A stretch of 48,062 bases of DNA from Methylobacter sp. (GTDB taxonomy: Bacteria > Pseudomonadota > Gammaproteobacteria > Methylococcales > Methylomonadaceae): positions 1-48,062 of the forward strand of contig JAQTLI010000001.1 in assembly GCA_028714995.1 (NCBI GenBank), given 5' to 3'. Under the pieces are notes generated by a model that saw only the letters and a program-made list of their open reading frames with translations, did no database searches and was not told the DNA's origin. The position numbers and the translations under genes were made by a program. Positions 7,801 through 17,696 of this stretch are shown one piece after another (position 1 is the stretch's first letter; each line of letters starts with the position of its first letter).

Positions 7801-10800
7801 CTCGAGGCGCTGAAATGCCTGTCCATGTATGCCTCCGGTCTTGAGCTGTTCCGCATCGCGGGTTTCGAGTGCGAGGGGGAAATAACTGGTGCGCATAAGC
7901 TCTATAGAGAAGGTAGAAGCGCCAGTCGTGCCTTTTTCTTTCATAGAGGCCTGGCGTCCGAAACCATCATAGTTAATTTCGAAAAACGCGTTATCTGACG
8001 GAACCGGTAAATTGTTTGCGTTAACCGCTGTGGCGATGGGATCACCGGTGTAGGTCCAGGGACGGCGTGCCTTTACTACTTGACCTGTTAGATTGGTCTC
8101 CCTCCAGCCATTCAATATCCAGTCGTTGTTGTCTCCCTGGTCGAAAGCAACAACGGGTTCACCCAGACCATTCAAGATAGATACCGACCGAGTGCTCTTT
8201 CCGAATCCTACATTGCGCCGCACATCGACCAGACTTAGAGGTCTTCGGTCAATGTAAGCAATGGTTGCGCCTAATACAGGATTCTGGTTGCCTGAGGTAG
8301 CATTCGGATTGGGCAAGTAAACTTCAATCGGTCGTCCGAATTGATCATGATGAATGTCGCTGGAACTCCCATTCGGTGCTATCGAACTTACGACCTGCTC
8401 AAAACCGCGATCGAATATAGTCTTTGTCTCCAGGGTTGAGCCCGCGCACCCGTCTGTAAAACGTTCCACGAAATTGGGCAGGTATTGATAAGGACCATCA
8501 TAGATAATAGCTGTGCAACTGGCCGGTGAGCCGCCAGAAGACTGACCGCTGGCTATCTGGATAGCATTACCCCAGGTGTCATAATTCAATGTGGCGAGCG
8601 TGTGCCAGCCATTGTTGAGTGATTGACCAGGAGGCTTTGGGGCAGTGCTGTTATTACCCGCCGGGTGATGACGATCGAGAGATATTGATTGATCATCGAG
8701 CCAGCCCTCGACAGATTGGATATCTTTCGTGGCGTCATTGTAGGTGAAACGGGATTTGCGTAGGAGTTTATCTGGATGAATACCCCCCAAGACTGGCCGG
8801 GGCTCCCAGATGGAGACAAAGTCTGGTAAACATTGCCAATCGGGCGTGCAGGGGAGGATCTCAGGTGTATCAAGCGAATTACTCGGACCATCGGGATGAG
8901 CAGTACCTTTTGGTGAGAACAGTGTAATCGTGGTTATGTCTGCGACATCGGTTGGCTTGCTATCTTCATCTTTGACAGCCCCCTTGTCAGTGACTCTTTT
9001 TAGAGTTCCCAGCTGGTCATACTCGACCAAGCGGCTTAGGTGTTTGCGGATTCCTTTCTGGTTAGGGGCATTCTCCAACACATCACCTCCTGCCACTTCA
9101 TCACCTCCAGCTATGGGGGAGATTTTCCCACCGCGTTTTGTAGGCTGAGCATCATCGTAGAGATACGTGTCAATTTGGCTAGGGTATGAAAACGTCACCC
9201 GTCGGTCAGAGCGATCAAACAAGGTTCCGTTACCGTATTGGAAAGTCTTTGTCCATAGGAGTTTTGGCCCACCTCTTTCCAGTTGATGACCCCAATCGTA
9301 ACCAGTATTTAAGAAAAAGGAAGCATTGGCTCGATCAATACGCACAGCTCGGCCGGTAAGGGATTTATAAGTATCGTCGTCGCTACCTTCCGGGCAAAGG
9401 GGTATATCTTGAGTATTTAATGCATTATTTTGGCACGGCCCAAACCAATAAGTTGTCGCGGTTGTGGCCATTTCATCGCCATAGTGTGCAAAGACCTTGC
9501 GGAATCCTACAAAGCTCCGTGACCAGCGATCGTAGGCGGGGTTTTGGTAAGCATACTGTGCCGTACGCTTGAACTCATAAGGTGCTGAGAATTGAGTACC
9601 ACTTGGATTATTCGCATGGTAACTGTCCTGAGTGATAATCTGGGTGACGATGTTTTCAACAACTGGGGAATGATACTCCCATGCAACTGCGGGGCCTGTC
9701 TTTTTCGCTGCCAGGTCGAGTTGTTGTATGGTCTGATACTGGATATCAGTCGTCGCACCGTAGCCGTTATGGATTCGTGCCAGTAATCCAGGCCTAGGTG
9801 CTCCACCTGTACCTATGCTCGGAACAATAAGAGGCGGAGTCTGCATAAATAGGCCAATGTAGGCACCTCGGTTCGTGAGAATGACGATGTCGTCGGTACC
9901 GTCAGCATTCATGTCGGCAAAGGTCGTCCGGTGATCGCCAAAGTTAGAGCTAATGATAGGAGTTCCAGTACGTTCGTCCAAAACCACACCCACCACGCAA
10001 GATCCTGTCACGCACGCAAAGGTGTGTCCGTCCTGGTTGACCCACAGTCTCACTTTTCCCGTATATCTGTCATATTGCACAATGTCTGCAAGACCATCTG
10101 CCGTGACATCGTGGAAGAAAGTATCTTTTTCGAGCTCATGTTGATACTCGCTATTAGAAGGCCAGAGCGCTTGGGATCCTAACATCTCAATTTCATATAT
10201 GGCTGCAGCTTCAGTAGGCAATTCTTTACAGGGCCAAGGTTGTAGCGAGCCAATACACATAAATTCGCCGTAACCGTTACCGGGTCTTACCCGTGGAATC
10301 CCACTGCCATCCTTCGGATTTATGGTGACAAGATCAACCAATCCATCTCCATTTACATCAATATAGTAAAACTTGGTGCCTCTTTTTGAACCTGCCACAT
10401 TAGGAGCAAGACTATGAGGTAGTTGAGCAGGATCGGAAACAAAAGGAACCTGAGCGGGCCCTTCGCCCTGAATAGGCAAAGGTTCATGCTTAGCATAGCG
10501 TTGAGTAAACTGGACAAAGGCTGTATCGAAATCAATAGCTGGCTCACCGGTTGAATCGAGTCGATCTACAAGACCATCTCCATCAATGTCCGAGAACCAG
10601 CGGGGCACACGAGGTGACCCTAACTCAGGTTGATCAGAGGGGATAGGTGGATCTTGCTCTGACTTGCCAGGGGCGCGTTTTGGCCAGTCATTGTCGTGTG
10701 TTTTTTCCCATTTCCAGCCTGGATGGAAATCGGCCTCTTTGAAGTCGTAAGGTCCGGCTTCAACCTTGAACAATTTACAGCCAGTTCCTGGTTGAAACTC

Positions 10801-12615
10801 GCCAGGTTTAGATCCAGGCAGCAAAGGCCGGGTACGGAAGGGAGCATACTGTGCGTTACTCCAAGCAGCAATACCTTCGCCCCACGAACCCAGTATCGTG
10901 GTTGCTTTGGATGGTCCTATATTGGTTAAAAAACCTGGGAAATGCCCAATGTTGTAAAAAGTGAGTCCGCTTTGATCGTCAAATCTTCCGGCATCCATGC
11001 ATTGATAAGCAAGTTCGACCTGGGTGCCGTTACTAATTCCAAGATTCAAGTAACCGACGATTGGCCGTGAGCTTGAATTTGCTCTCAATTCTCTGTTGGT
11101 ATACACGCATAAGATAGAACCCTTCTGATCGTCTGCCACATCACTACCGGCTATTTCTGTTGCGACAGGTGCAATTGCAGAACTTTCACCTTCGAGCGGA
11201 TAGGTGCAAAATTCATTATTCCAACTTTGCACAATGTCTGGAAGCCCGTCCCGATTGAAATCAACGACACCGACACTGTTGAGGTATGGAAGCACGCGGT
11301 ACGCATCGATTGGGTTGGTAGGTCCTCCCTGGACATTGGTGATAAACGTTGAGCCGAATGCGACATTAGCGCCCTCATATTCAAATGACGTAGGGGGTAA
11401 GCGATATCGACATTCGCGATCCTCTGGAATGTGCCCTTTATCGTCTTCAAACTGGTTGCAACGGCCTTCCATTTGTATTCCAGACAGGAACGAGTGATGC
11501 CATAGCTGGAATCGAACAGGATTCTCTGAGGGGACAGTAGCGCCTGTACCTTGTAGCAAAGCGTAGTTGAGTAAGTAAGTGCGGATAACCTCACGCGGCC
11601 CGGCGCCCGACCATGGCATGCTCGCGACCACGACGCGGCTGAGGCGTAAGTCTGGAGTGGCATGGTAGGGATCGGCGTAAAAGGTTTGTGGGAAATCGGG
11701 TTGTTTCCAGGTAAGTTGTGTATGATGAGCGAAGTCGGTATCGCTGCGTGGGCCGTTCGCACGTGGTGTGTCGTAAATGTCCGTGAGGTATAAGAGCCCG
11801 CGCTTGCCGAGGCGCTTCCAATGGTAGTCAATATAGTTGACCGGCATACCAGAAACTTTGTGTACCGCATCGGAATGCCGAACCAGGCGCCAACGAAGAA
11901 TAGCCTTATTGTTTCCAAAAGGATGTTCAATGCCAGGGGTGCTGTTGTCTGGTGGTTCGCCAAACTCAAGTAATTCACCGCCTTTGAGTTGCACTCGCCA
12001 GTAACGGCGATCACCGGAAAGATAGAACCTCGAGAATTGACCTTCAACTTGTAGCCGGAAATAACGCCATCCACTATTTTGAACCCAGCCTGGTTGAGGT
12101 TCATCGCCACAATTTGAATCCGGCAACTTACAAATAAAGACCAAAGGCTGTCCGTTATAGGTATAGCGCTCCTCGGTAACGAGGGCACCAGACGCATCTT
12201 TTCGCCGCTCTCCACAAGCGATAGGATTTCCGTCTTTGAAACAAGGATTGCCGGAAAGTGGTTTGCGCTCAATCACCGGTAAGTCCAGCCCCCAGCCATA
12301 CCCGGCCTCGGAATCGCGTGAGGAGGAGTTATAGTTCAACGAAAGTCTCGGCTGGGGTCGCCCACGCGCTGCGGGGAGGTCAAACGGGTAAGTCCAAGTC
12401 ATTGCCCCCGTCTTGCTGTTGGGCTGTCCATAACCTGTTGTGCCTTCGCCGAAGACACCTTCGGCTGTCTCGCCGGCTGCGCTCGTTGGATCCGCACGTC
12501 CAGAAGGCGCAATAAGTATTGCAAGCAAAATCGCCACTAGTAAAAGGATTTCGCGCCCTAATGCATATAGTGCGCCGACACAGCTTAAGGGTACATCGCT
12601 GGCTTTGCCATACAT
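4822..12615 (-). CDS. Giant SpvB/RHS-repeat secreted protein with C-terminal deaminase-like toxin
   Basis: Polymorphic toxin of 2597 aa. A perfect GGAGGTGAT ribosome site fixes the start at 12615. Order of parts: signal/anchor segment (residues 22-36, ILLLVAILLAILIA); SpvB-like N-terminus (SEAGYGWGLDLPVIER); FG-GAP/VCBS repeats such as DFNRDGLPDIVQ, DIDGDGLVDRL and DVNGDGLVDLV; TcdB-middle-like GLLARIHNGYGATTDIQYQT; YD repeats (YDSLGRL, YDARGRV, YDGLGNL, YDEAGNL); RHS core ending YYQPHLGRFMSADPL...NPYAYVGG and DPMGL at 2322-2326. The variable tip (2327-2597) has a hydrophobic pre-toxin stretch, then HAEE (2540-2543) and CPRC (2566-2569), the zinc-site pattern of the nucleic-acid deaminase fold. 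The shell probably encapsulates this tip. Deaminase subfamily and delivery route are not determined. Confidence 0.9.
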   Translation of the reverse strand: MYGKASDVPLSCVGALYALGREILLLVAILLAILIAPSGRADPTSAAGETAEGVFGEGTTGYGQPNSKTGAMTWTYPFDLPAARGRPQPRLSLNYNSSSRDSEAGYGWGLDLPVIERKPLSGNPCFKDGNPIACGERRKDASGALVTEERYTYNGQPLVFICKLPDSNCGDEPQPGWVQNSGWRYFRLQVEGQFSRFYLSGDRRYWRVQLKGGELLEFGEPPDNSTPGIEHPFGNNKAILRWRLVRHSDAVHKVSGMPVNYIDYHWKRLGKRGLLYLTDIYDTPRANGPRSDTDFAHHTQLTWKQPDFPQTFYADPYHATPDLRLSRVVVASMPWSGAGPREVIRTYLLNYALLQGTGATVPSENPVRFQLWHHSFLSGIQMEGRCNQFEDDKGHIPEDRECRYRLPPTSFEYEGANVAFGSTFITNVQGGPTNPIDAYRVLPYLNSVGVVDFNRDGLPDIVQSWNNEFCTYPLEGESSAIAPVATEIAGSDVADDQKGSILCVYTNRELRANSSSRPIVGYLNLGISNGTQVELAYQCMDAGRFDDQSGLTFYNIGHFPGFLTNIGPSKATTILGSWGEGIAAWSNAQYAPFRTRPLLPGSKPGEFQPGTGCKLFKVEAGPYDFKEADFHPGWKWEKTHDNDWPKRAPGKSEQDPPIPSDQPELGSPRVPRWFSDIDGDGLVDRLDSTGEPAIDFDTAFVQFTQRYAKHEPLPIQGEGPAQVPFVSDPAQLPHSLAPNVAGSKRGTKFYYIDVNGDGLVDLVTINPKDGSGIPRVRPGNGYGEFMCIGSLQPWPCKELPTEAAAIYEIEMLGSQALWPSNSEYQHELEKDTFFHDVTADGLADIVQYDRYTGKVRLWVNQDGHTFACVTGSCVVGVVLDERTGTPIISSNFGDHRTTFADMNADGTDDIVILTNRGAYIGLFMQTPPLIVPSIGTGGAPRPGLLARIHNGYGATTDIQYQTIQQLDLAAKKTGPAVAWEYHSPVVENIVTQIITQDSYHANNPSGTQFSAPYEFKRTAQYAYQNPAYDRWSRSFVGFRKVFAHYGDEMATTATTYWFGPCQNNALNTQDIPLCPEGSDDDTYKSLTGRAVRIDRANASFFLNTGYDWGHQLERGGPKLLWTKTFQYGNGTLFDRSDRRVTFSYPSQIDTYLYDDAQPTKRGGKISPIAGGDEVAGGDVLENAPNQKGIRKHLSRLVEYDQLGTLKRVTDKGAVKDEDSKPTDVADITTITLFSPKGTAHPDGPSNSLDTPEILPCTPDWQCLPDFVSIWEPRPVLGGIHPDKLLRKSRFTYNDATKDIQSVEGWLDDQSISLDRHHPAGNNSTAPKPPGQSLNNGWHTLATLNYDTWGNAIQIASGQSSGGSPASCTAIIYDGPYQYLPNFVERFTDGCAGSTLETKTIFDRGFEQVVSSIAPNGSSSDIHHDQFGRPIEVYLPNPNATSGNQNPVLGATIAYIDRRPLSLVDVRRNVGFGKSTRSVSILNGLGEPVVAFDQGDNNDWILNGWRETNLTGQVVKARRPWTYTGDPIATAVNANNLPVPSDNAFFEINYDGFGRQASMKEKGTTGASTFSIELMRTSYFPLALETRDAEQLKTGGIHGQAFQRLEFDGHGRSKRAVQHIGNPIADNIVTTVEYKPTGEPGAITRIHAGNTYKRTMEYDSLGRLIVNKEPNTGNNWRYAWDDAGRLLGTSDARGCGENFHYDGLNRLIGEDYSPCLASQPAYTSPNLATGEGLETFYRYDTYEADQVSPEPGFTDDPKFALGNLVAVSDRGSHTRFNYDARGRVRRISRQVAKPDASGNSSPYAPHWFTSRMDFDLGDRLERRTTGVDVAELLMNGTSEERYTYSPHGLPLSIYSSYGSLVEKIVYDPDGAPNSITYGDYYGTRAKLEYDGRRRLTRYDLTNTKSYPPLWLSALTYFDYRFSAYDEVGNPQVIEDISKVLISSITSNPLPPEAAPVQKRKMEYDDLYRLTRIDNTYKVPGGIAPWRSPFESEINTGDRHPVPLRSLPTRVTQQTFDYDGLGNLTASSDDLKVLYDRSLGPNLGYGTPVNGPNQLQSGEGLQVRYDEAGNLSDLKLTRPGNCPTGAADQCAQWFAYDWDEVGQLARARRWDFDGSALPPQASPDALPAEKPSWDLTYAYSQGARVRKSVVDATDVTRHTLEVFDTLRVEQASFDSTDENYEVKPDNLHAYLGGMAHVFWDTENQFPHQAPASLITMHLNMGDHLGSSSVVINHANSELVERTTYLPYGAVESDYRPSKGKAFREPYKFTGKEEDIEVGAYYFGARYYQPHLGRFMSADPLTIHGFGSDLNPYAYVGGRVFSSIDPMGLDSDVYDAPPRTPEEQAAWNETLQQAGGNGCLGTECIPREPTTPIPSVPQDFAPKRGDVSASGSSDEPSVASHALTGLGQNLKKAALDTARDLVDPLHVNRNFVKDVLTVFDKKASTTSKSIAAGSAILAVIPVVGELKIVPGGLARILSSTASSEELAHAVSSVGSGGFKQTIAVLETTEGIRLVAGGVQDLSPLQRIYASARGLVPVKLYGAHAEETVLTRALELGYTPLRGVTTIGICPRCAFRLPEFYGLAIEAIEGEKVFTILPGAR

Positions 12616-12684
12616 AACATCACCTCCGCGTAGATACCTAAGTTACAGGGATCTTACTTTTACAAAGAACAGGGAGCCCAATTT

Positions 12685-12722
12685 GGGGTTTAAGGTGCAA
12701 TGGAACGGAAAACCGGGCTAAA
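12685..12722 (+). repeat. Tn3-family-like terminal repeat, left orientation
   Basis: Begins GGGGTTTAAGGTGCAATGGA and continues ACGGAAAACC to CTAAA. It resembles the classical Tn3 end (GGGGTCTGA...GTGGAACGAAAAC) and is close to the repeat at 3988-4025. Confidence 0.6.
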
Positions 12723-13039
12723 TACTTATGACTTGACGAACAATCGTGCGAAGGCCATTTTTATTGCGCATACGTTGATTTCAAAGACATCCCCTAGACT
12801 GAAAAAACCAGTTCTAACCCTGAGATGGATTTTAAGTTAAGATACTAGGCACACTAGGCCACATTGTCAATACGGTATAGCGCGTAATATAAGGCTTACA
12901 CACAATAACCAAATGCTAGTGGTCTGTCATCTGATGCGATCCTCGTACTCTTTAGCATAAGAGAAAAATCAGACCTGTATGTGTTAACTGCTTGTTGATC
13001 TTAAACAATTGATTTATTGATACACACCTCATCATAGAC

Positions 13040-13077
13040 GCTAACCTACGTTTTCGTACCGTTGGACTTCAATCTCC
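13040..13077 (-). repeat. Tn3-family-like terminal repeat, right orientation
   Basis: On the minus strand: GGAGATTGAAGTCCAACGGT followed by ACGAAAACGTAGGTTAGC. Shares TCCAACGGTACGAAAAC with the repeat at 24634-24671. With the end at 12685 it would bound a 393-base miniature element; with no transposase this is only a pattern. Confidence 0.55.
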
Positions 13078-13551
13078 ATTTACGGATGTGCTCTAAGCCC
13101 ATTGACTTCCCGATTTTTCTAGTATATATGCGTACTATGCGTTGATTCCGCCGACTTTGCCCATGCCGCTGGCCGACGCCTATCGGTATGCGGTAACGCT
13201 CTGTGGGGGCGAATGAACGCAAGTGAAGATCGGTGGTCCCGTTAAGAACCTTGAGGCCTTCATGGATCGGATCATGGACTGACCTTCCGTGCAGCCAGCG
13301 TTGCGCGGCGAAGCCGCTGCATTCGCTGCCCAGCTGGTCTCCTAAAGAGCCCTCCGCATGACCCACCTACACGGCGACGCTGAGACTTGCGGGAACTGAG
13401 GCATCTATTACGAGCAAGCATCTAGGGCCAACCTGAAAGTCAGGCATGCATTCTACTGCTGCCATTCCGAGTGATAGCGTCGAGGTCCGCAATTGGCCGA
13501 CTGTTGTTATTCGCGACAGTCGGTACCCGACCCAAAGGAGACCGTGAAAGC

Positions 13552-16500
13552 CTAACTGTCAGCCCTGAATTGCCCATGGCGCAAAGCCAAACCAGGCAAT
13601 ACCAATAGATTGAGCAACGTTGAGGTTGCGAGTCCCCCCAGAATGACGATAGCCATTGGTCCTTCAATTTCCCGGCCCGGTTCTCCGCTACCGATAGCGA
13701 GCGGCAAGAGTCCGAGCGCCGTCACCAAGGCGGTCATGAGGATGGGTGTGAGGCGCTCCTGGGCGCCGCGCAGGGCAGTTTCTCTGTTCCAGGTCAGCCC
13801 CTCGACGGAAACCAGATGCTCGTAATGCGATAACAGCATCACGGAGTTACGCAGGGTAATGCCGAACAGCGTAACGAAACCCACCAGCGAACCGATGGAC
13901 AATTCGCTGCTCGACAGAAATACAGCCAAAACGCCGCCTACCAGGGCAAAGGGCAAGTTGATCATGACCAGAATCAGGTTGCGATGATTACCCATCACGA
14001 TGGACAGTAGCAGCACGATCCCGACACCGGCCATCGCTGAATGAACCATCAAGTCATGTGTTGATTTGGCCTGAGCCTCCGCCGCGCCGCCAAATTCCAC
14101 GTAACTGCCCGCAGGCAAGGCGACCGTAGTGGCGATTTTTTGCTTAGCTTCGTTCACGAACGAGGCGATATCGCGCCCCGCAACGTTGCCCGTAACGGCT
14201 TGAATTCTCCGGGCTCCCCGATGCAGTACCACATAACGTCCCGAATCTTCGTAAATATCCGCCAATTCCTTGAGCAGGACATAAACGCCATTCGGGCTTC
14301 GCAATGGCAGACGGCCGATGTCCGCGATATTTTTTCGCAGTTGTGGATCGAGGATCACTGCGACATTAAAAATCCGGTTGCCTTCGTAGATTTGACTGAC
14401 CACGTCGCCCTGATAGGCGGTACGGATTGCTTCCAACACCTGGACCGAATCGAATCCCCACCGCAACAGGTCATTTTGGCGCAGGCGGACGATCAACCGC
14501 GGCGTTCCCGGCGGGGATTGCACCTGCACATCGGTTGCACCCTTGACCTGGTTCAGCACCTGAGCGATCTTTTCGGCCTGAGCATCCAGACTATCCAGAT
14601 CATTACCGACGACGTTAACCACCACCGAAGCGGTATAGCCTGACAGGGTTTCTTCGACACGTTCGGCCAAAAACGTTTTCACCGAAGAATTGATACCGGG
14701 GAACTCTGTCAACACGCGGCGTATATCCGCAAGCGCCTGCTCGGATGCTTCGCCGGACAGCGGCTTCAGGTCGATATTCATTTCGCTATAGTGCGTGCCC
14801 CAGGTATCATCGGCCTTTTCCGCACGTCCGACGCGTTGAGCAACCAAGCTCACTGCGGGAAGTTTCAGCAATGCCTGGCTGATTTGTCCACCGAAACGCA
14901 GCGACTCCTCCAGTGAAGTGCCTGGCGCTGCCGATACGTGGATAATGAAATGACCTTCTTTTAGTTCCGGCAGAAAACCCGCACCGAAAAACGGCAACGA
15001 ACCCAAGGCGGCCAGCATCAGCAGTACCACGCTGCCGATGATGACCTTTGGGCGGCGGTCAATTTTCATCAGAATCCCAAGGTATCGGCGCTTGAGCCAA
15101 TTCATCAGCGGGGGCTCCCGCTCGTCCAGGTTCTTTTCTCCCAGGAACAGCAAACACAAGGCCGGAGTCAAGGTCAGTGCGACTGCCAGCGAGGCCAGCA
15201 CGGATAAGATGTAAGCGATGCCCAGCGGGGCAAATAATCGGCCAGCCAGATCGGACATCAGGAGAATCGGCGTAAAGACCAGTACAACCGCGAAGGTGGC
15301 AAAGACCACAGCGCTACGGACTTCGAGGGAGGCATCCAATACCACCCGAAGCGGTGCGCGGGGCTGGGCCGCGTGGCGGTTGTCCCGCAGTCGGCGGAGG
15401 ATATTTTCGACATCGATGACGGCATCATCCACTACCTCGCCGATCGCCATCGCCAGGCCGCCCAGGGTCATGGTATTAAGGCTGAAGCCAAGCCATTCCA
15501 GCACTATCACCGCCGACAGCAACGACAAAGGGATGGCGGTGCAGGAAATCGCCGCCGTGCGCAGATTGAACAGGAACAGTGTCAGGACGACAGCAACCAG
15601 CACGGCGCCAATGAGCAGCGAGGTTTGAACATTATGGGTGGCGAGCTGTATGAATTTGGCAGGACGAAACAGCACCTGCATTGTCACATCCTGTTTCGTC
15701 AGACCGGGCTCGATCTCCTTCAAGGCCTGCTCGACGCGTTCGGTTACCTCCAGAGTATTGGCTCCGTATTGTTCCGAAATAACCAATTGCACACCGGTCT
15801 GGCCGTTGATCGACGCTACGCCGATGATGGGTTCCGGTGCTTCCCGGACTTGGCCGACATCGCCCAGCGTGACGTTGGCCCCGTTGCCATGCACGAGCAC
15901 CGTCCTGGCCAGTTGTTCTGCGGTAATGAACTGCCCCTCGCTCTGCAAGACCAGACGCTGGTTGGGATTGTCGATAAAACCCGCGCCCCTGATGCCGGTG
16001 GCACGACTCGTCGCGGCGCGAACGTCTTCAATAGAAAGGCCGTATTGGATCAGGCGATCGGGTTGCACCTGGACCTGCAATTCCTTCACTTCGCCGCCGA
16101 AAACCGCGACCTTCGCGACTCCGGGAGTCGCCAGCAACCTTGGTTTGAGGGTCCAGTCGGCCAAGGTCCGAAGCTCCATCAGGCTGCGTTTATCCGAACT
16201 GAGTCCCACGTCCAGCACCGTGCTCATGGCAGACGTCAGCGGTGAAATAACAGGTGCCTGGACGCCCTGAGGCAGGCGCCCGGCCAGAGTCGCCAGCCGC
16301 TCGGCCACGACCTGACGATCGCGGAAAATATCGCTGTTCGGTTTAAAAATGACGGTAATGACGGACAAACCCTGAATTGAATTGGAGCTGAGACGCTCGA
16401 TGCCGGCCACACCGTTGATGACGTTTTCGATCGGTTGCGTCACCAATACTTCCACTTGCTCGGCGCTCAATCCCTGCGCTTCGGTCTGGATAACGACCTG

Positions 16501-16656
16501 CGGCGGTGCGAATTCAGGAAAAACGTCGTAATTCGCCTGTTCAAGGGCATAGAGTCCATATCCCAACAGCACGCACGCCAAGGCGATGACGACACCTCGA
16601 AAGTGCAGAGAAAAGCGGACGATAGCCGCCAATAATCCCGTAGGTTCTCCATTCAC
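13552..16656 (-). CDS. Heavy-metal efflux RND transporter, inner-membrane pump (CzcA/CusA family)
   Basis: Proton-driven pump of the HME-RND family; with its adaptor and outer-membrane channel it exports metal cations from periplasm and cytoplasm. Length 1034 aa is typical. The first membrane span follows MNGEPTGLLAAIVRFSLHFR, the porter-domain hallmark DVFPEFAPPQVVIQTEAQGLS is present, and TM4 carries acidic residues (GEVVDDAVIDVEN) needed for proton relay. The sequence of TM4 differs from both CusA (GAMVDAA) and classical CzcA (GLIVDGA), so the metal cannot be named; the adjacent DmeRF genes hint at Co/Ni or Zn. Last gene of a three-gene operon; three bases separate it from the adaptor. Confidence 0.92.
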   Translation of the reverse strand: MNGEPTGLLAAIVRFSLHFRGVVIALACVLLGYGLYALEQANYDVFPEFAPPQVVIQTEAQGLSAEQVEVLVTQPIENVINGVAGIERLSSNSIQGLSVITVIFKPNSDIFRDRQVVAERLATLAGRLPQGVQAPVISPLTSAMSTVLDVGLSSDKRSLMELRTLADWTLKPRLLATPGVAKVAVFGGEVKELQVQVQPDRLIQYGLSIEDVRAATSRATGIRGAGFIDNPNQRLVLQSEGQFITAEQLARTVLVHGNGANVTLGDVGQVREAPEPIIGVASINGQTGVQLVISEQYGANTLEVTERVEQALKEIEPGLTKQDVTMQVLFRPAKFIQLATHNVQTSLLIGAVLVAVVLTLFLFNLRTAAISCTAIPLSLLSAVIVLEWLGFSLNTMTLGGLAMAIGEVVDDAVIDVENILRRLRDNRHAAQPRAPLRVVLDASLEVRSAVVFATFAVVLVFTPILLMSDLAGRLFAPLGIAYILSVLASLAVALTLTPALCLLFLGEKNLDEREPPLMNWLKRRYLGILMKIDRRPKVIIGSVVLLMLAALGSLPFFGAGFLPELKEGHFIIHVSAAPGTSLEESLRFGGQISQALLKLPAVSLVAQRVGRAEKADDTWGTHYSEMNIDLKPLSGEASEQALADIRRVLTEFPGINSSVKTFLAERVEETLSGYTASVVVNVVGNDLDSLDAQAEKIAQVLNQVKGATDVQVQSPPGTPRLIVRLRQNDLLRWGFDSVQVLEAIRTAYQGDVVSQIYEGNRIFNVAVILDPQLRKNIADIGRLPLRSPNGVYVLLKELADIYEDSGRYVVLHRGARRIQAVTGNVAGRDIASFVNEAKQKIATTVALPAGSYVEFGGAAEAQAKSTHDLMVHSAMAGVGIVLLLSIVMGNHRNLILVMINLPFALVGGVLAVFLSSSELSIGSLVGFVTLFGITLRNSVMLLSHYEHLVSVEGLTWNRETALRGAQERLTPILMTALVTALGLLPLAIGSGEPGREIEGPMAIVILGGLATSTLLNLLVLPGLALRHGQFRADS

Positions 16657-16659
16657 GGC

Positions 16660-17685
16660 TTAATCCCCTTCGTCGCCCATTTGAATTTGTCCCAGTAGCT
16701 CCTGGGACAGCAACAACTGCGCCCCCTTCAAGACAACGGCCTCTGCTGCTGAAAATCCTTGATTAACAAACCAGCCATTAGAAGTAGGCAGGTCTGCCGG
16801 CAGTTCCCGGCGGATAAATTGTCCGGGAGACGTTTCGATGTAAACCCAGGCTTTTCCCTGCCACGACACCACGGCCGCAGCGGGAATGTTCACGCCCGGA
16901 ATCGAATCACCCGCAGGCAGAAAAACCGGTATATTCACGCCGGCCGCAAAATCGAATGATTGGCGCGACACTCGATAAAGCAGCGTCGTTCCCTGAAACC
17001 TGGGATCGGTGCGCGGCAATCGGGTAATCAAACTGGCTTCAATCAAAGCACCATCGCTCGTTTGAATACGGGTCGTATCAGGTAACGAGGCGAGGCTTTC
17101 TCCCTCCGGAACGGACACTTGCACCAAGGCTTCTTCCAGACTCGCCACCCGGCTGAACAACGGCGAGTCATCCACTATGACTTGCGCCACAGCTTCACCC
17201 CACTGCTGCCGGGCATTGCGCTCAATGGCCAGAGAGACTTCGCGGGTCGCTTGGGCGCGCGCTTCATCGGAGCGCCAGGTTGCTTCGGCGAGCTGCATGG
17301 CTCGCTCGGAGGTGTTACGATCATCCGCATGCAAGTCCTTGAGCCTCAGATATTCCAGCCGCGAAGCCAACACCGTGGCCTGGGCGCTTTCCGATTGCGC
17401 CTTGGCCGCTGCATAGGCATTGCGCAGATCAACCCATTCCTGGATAGGTAATACTACACCGAACGCCCGTATCATCCGCTGGTGATTGACCGCTTGCAGC
17501 GCTCCTGTGGCGATACCGCCTTTTTGGCGGGCGATTTCTTCCAGAGTGACAACAGCGGCGCCGTCAATGACCGCAACGCTCGCCTTAGTCGGCAAGACGG
17601 CCTGTTCGCGTTCACGCTCCGTTTCCGATTCCCGACATCCCTGTAAGGCGAAAATCATCAATACCCATAACGCGACTTTTCTCAT
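16660..17685 (-). CDS. RND efflux periplasmic adaptor (membrane fusion) lipoprotein
   Basis: Membrane-fusion subunit linking the inner-membrane pump to the outer-membrane channel. Residues 1-17 form a lipoprotein signal ending in the lipobox FALQGC. The middle contains a coiled-coil hairpin (AKAQSESAQATVLASRLEYL and following) and the C-terminal half the beta-barrel segment (VSWQGKAWVYIETSPGQF). At 341 aa it is a normal to slightly short CzcB/CusB relative and lacks the metal-binding N-terminal repeats found in the second adaptor at 45475. Tightly spaced between the channel and pump genes. Confidence 0.88.
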   Translation of the reverse strand: MRKVALWVLMIFALQGCRESETEREREQAVLPTKASVAVIDGAAVVTLEEIARQKGGIATGALQAVNHQRMIRAFGVVLPIQEWVDLRNAYAAAKAQSESAQATVLASRLEYLRLKDLHADDRNTSERAMQLAEATWRSDEARAQATREVSLAIERNARQQWGEAVAQVIVDDSPLFSRVASLEEALVQVSVPEGESLASLPDTTRIQTSDGALIEASLITRLPRTDPRFQGTTLLYRVSRQSFDFAAGVNIPVFLPAGDSIPGVNIPAAAVVSWQGKAWVYIETSPGQFIRRELPADLPTSNGWFVNQGFSAAEAVVLKGAQLLLSQELLGQIQMGDEGD

Positions 17686-17696
17686 TCTGATGTGCC

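Larger units (their letters stand above)
12616..13551. other. Gene-free stretch between RHS gene and RND operon, with two Tn3-like ends
   Basis: About 930 bases without a supported gene. It carries Tn3-family-like ends at 12685-12722 and, in the opposite orientation, 13040-13077. The part after 13130 is more GC-rich and has short protein-like pieces on the plus strand (KIGGPVKNLEAFMDRIMD before a stop near 13280, then QPALRGEAAAFAAQLVS) with stops between them, which suggests a degraded gene of unknown family. Confidence 0.45.

Noticed and set aside
11151..12272. 373-aa minus-strand open frame
   Set aside because: Alternative frame inside the RHS gene, low complexity in Ser/Thr/Ile, no ribosome site.
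13046..13366. 106-aa minus-strand open frame
   Set aside because: Its C-terminus is encoded by the Tn3-like end (the same residues occur in the frame at 24637, produced by the related end); no ribosome site or recognisable family.
15373..16245. 290-aa plus-strand open frame
   Set aside because: Antisense shadow of the RND pump at 13552-16656; Gln/His/Arg-rich as expected from an antisense frame.
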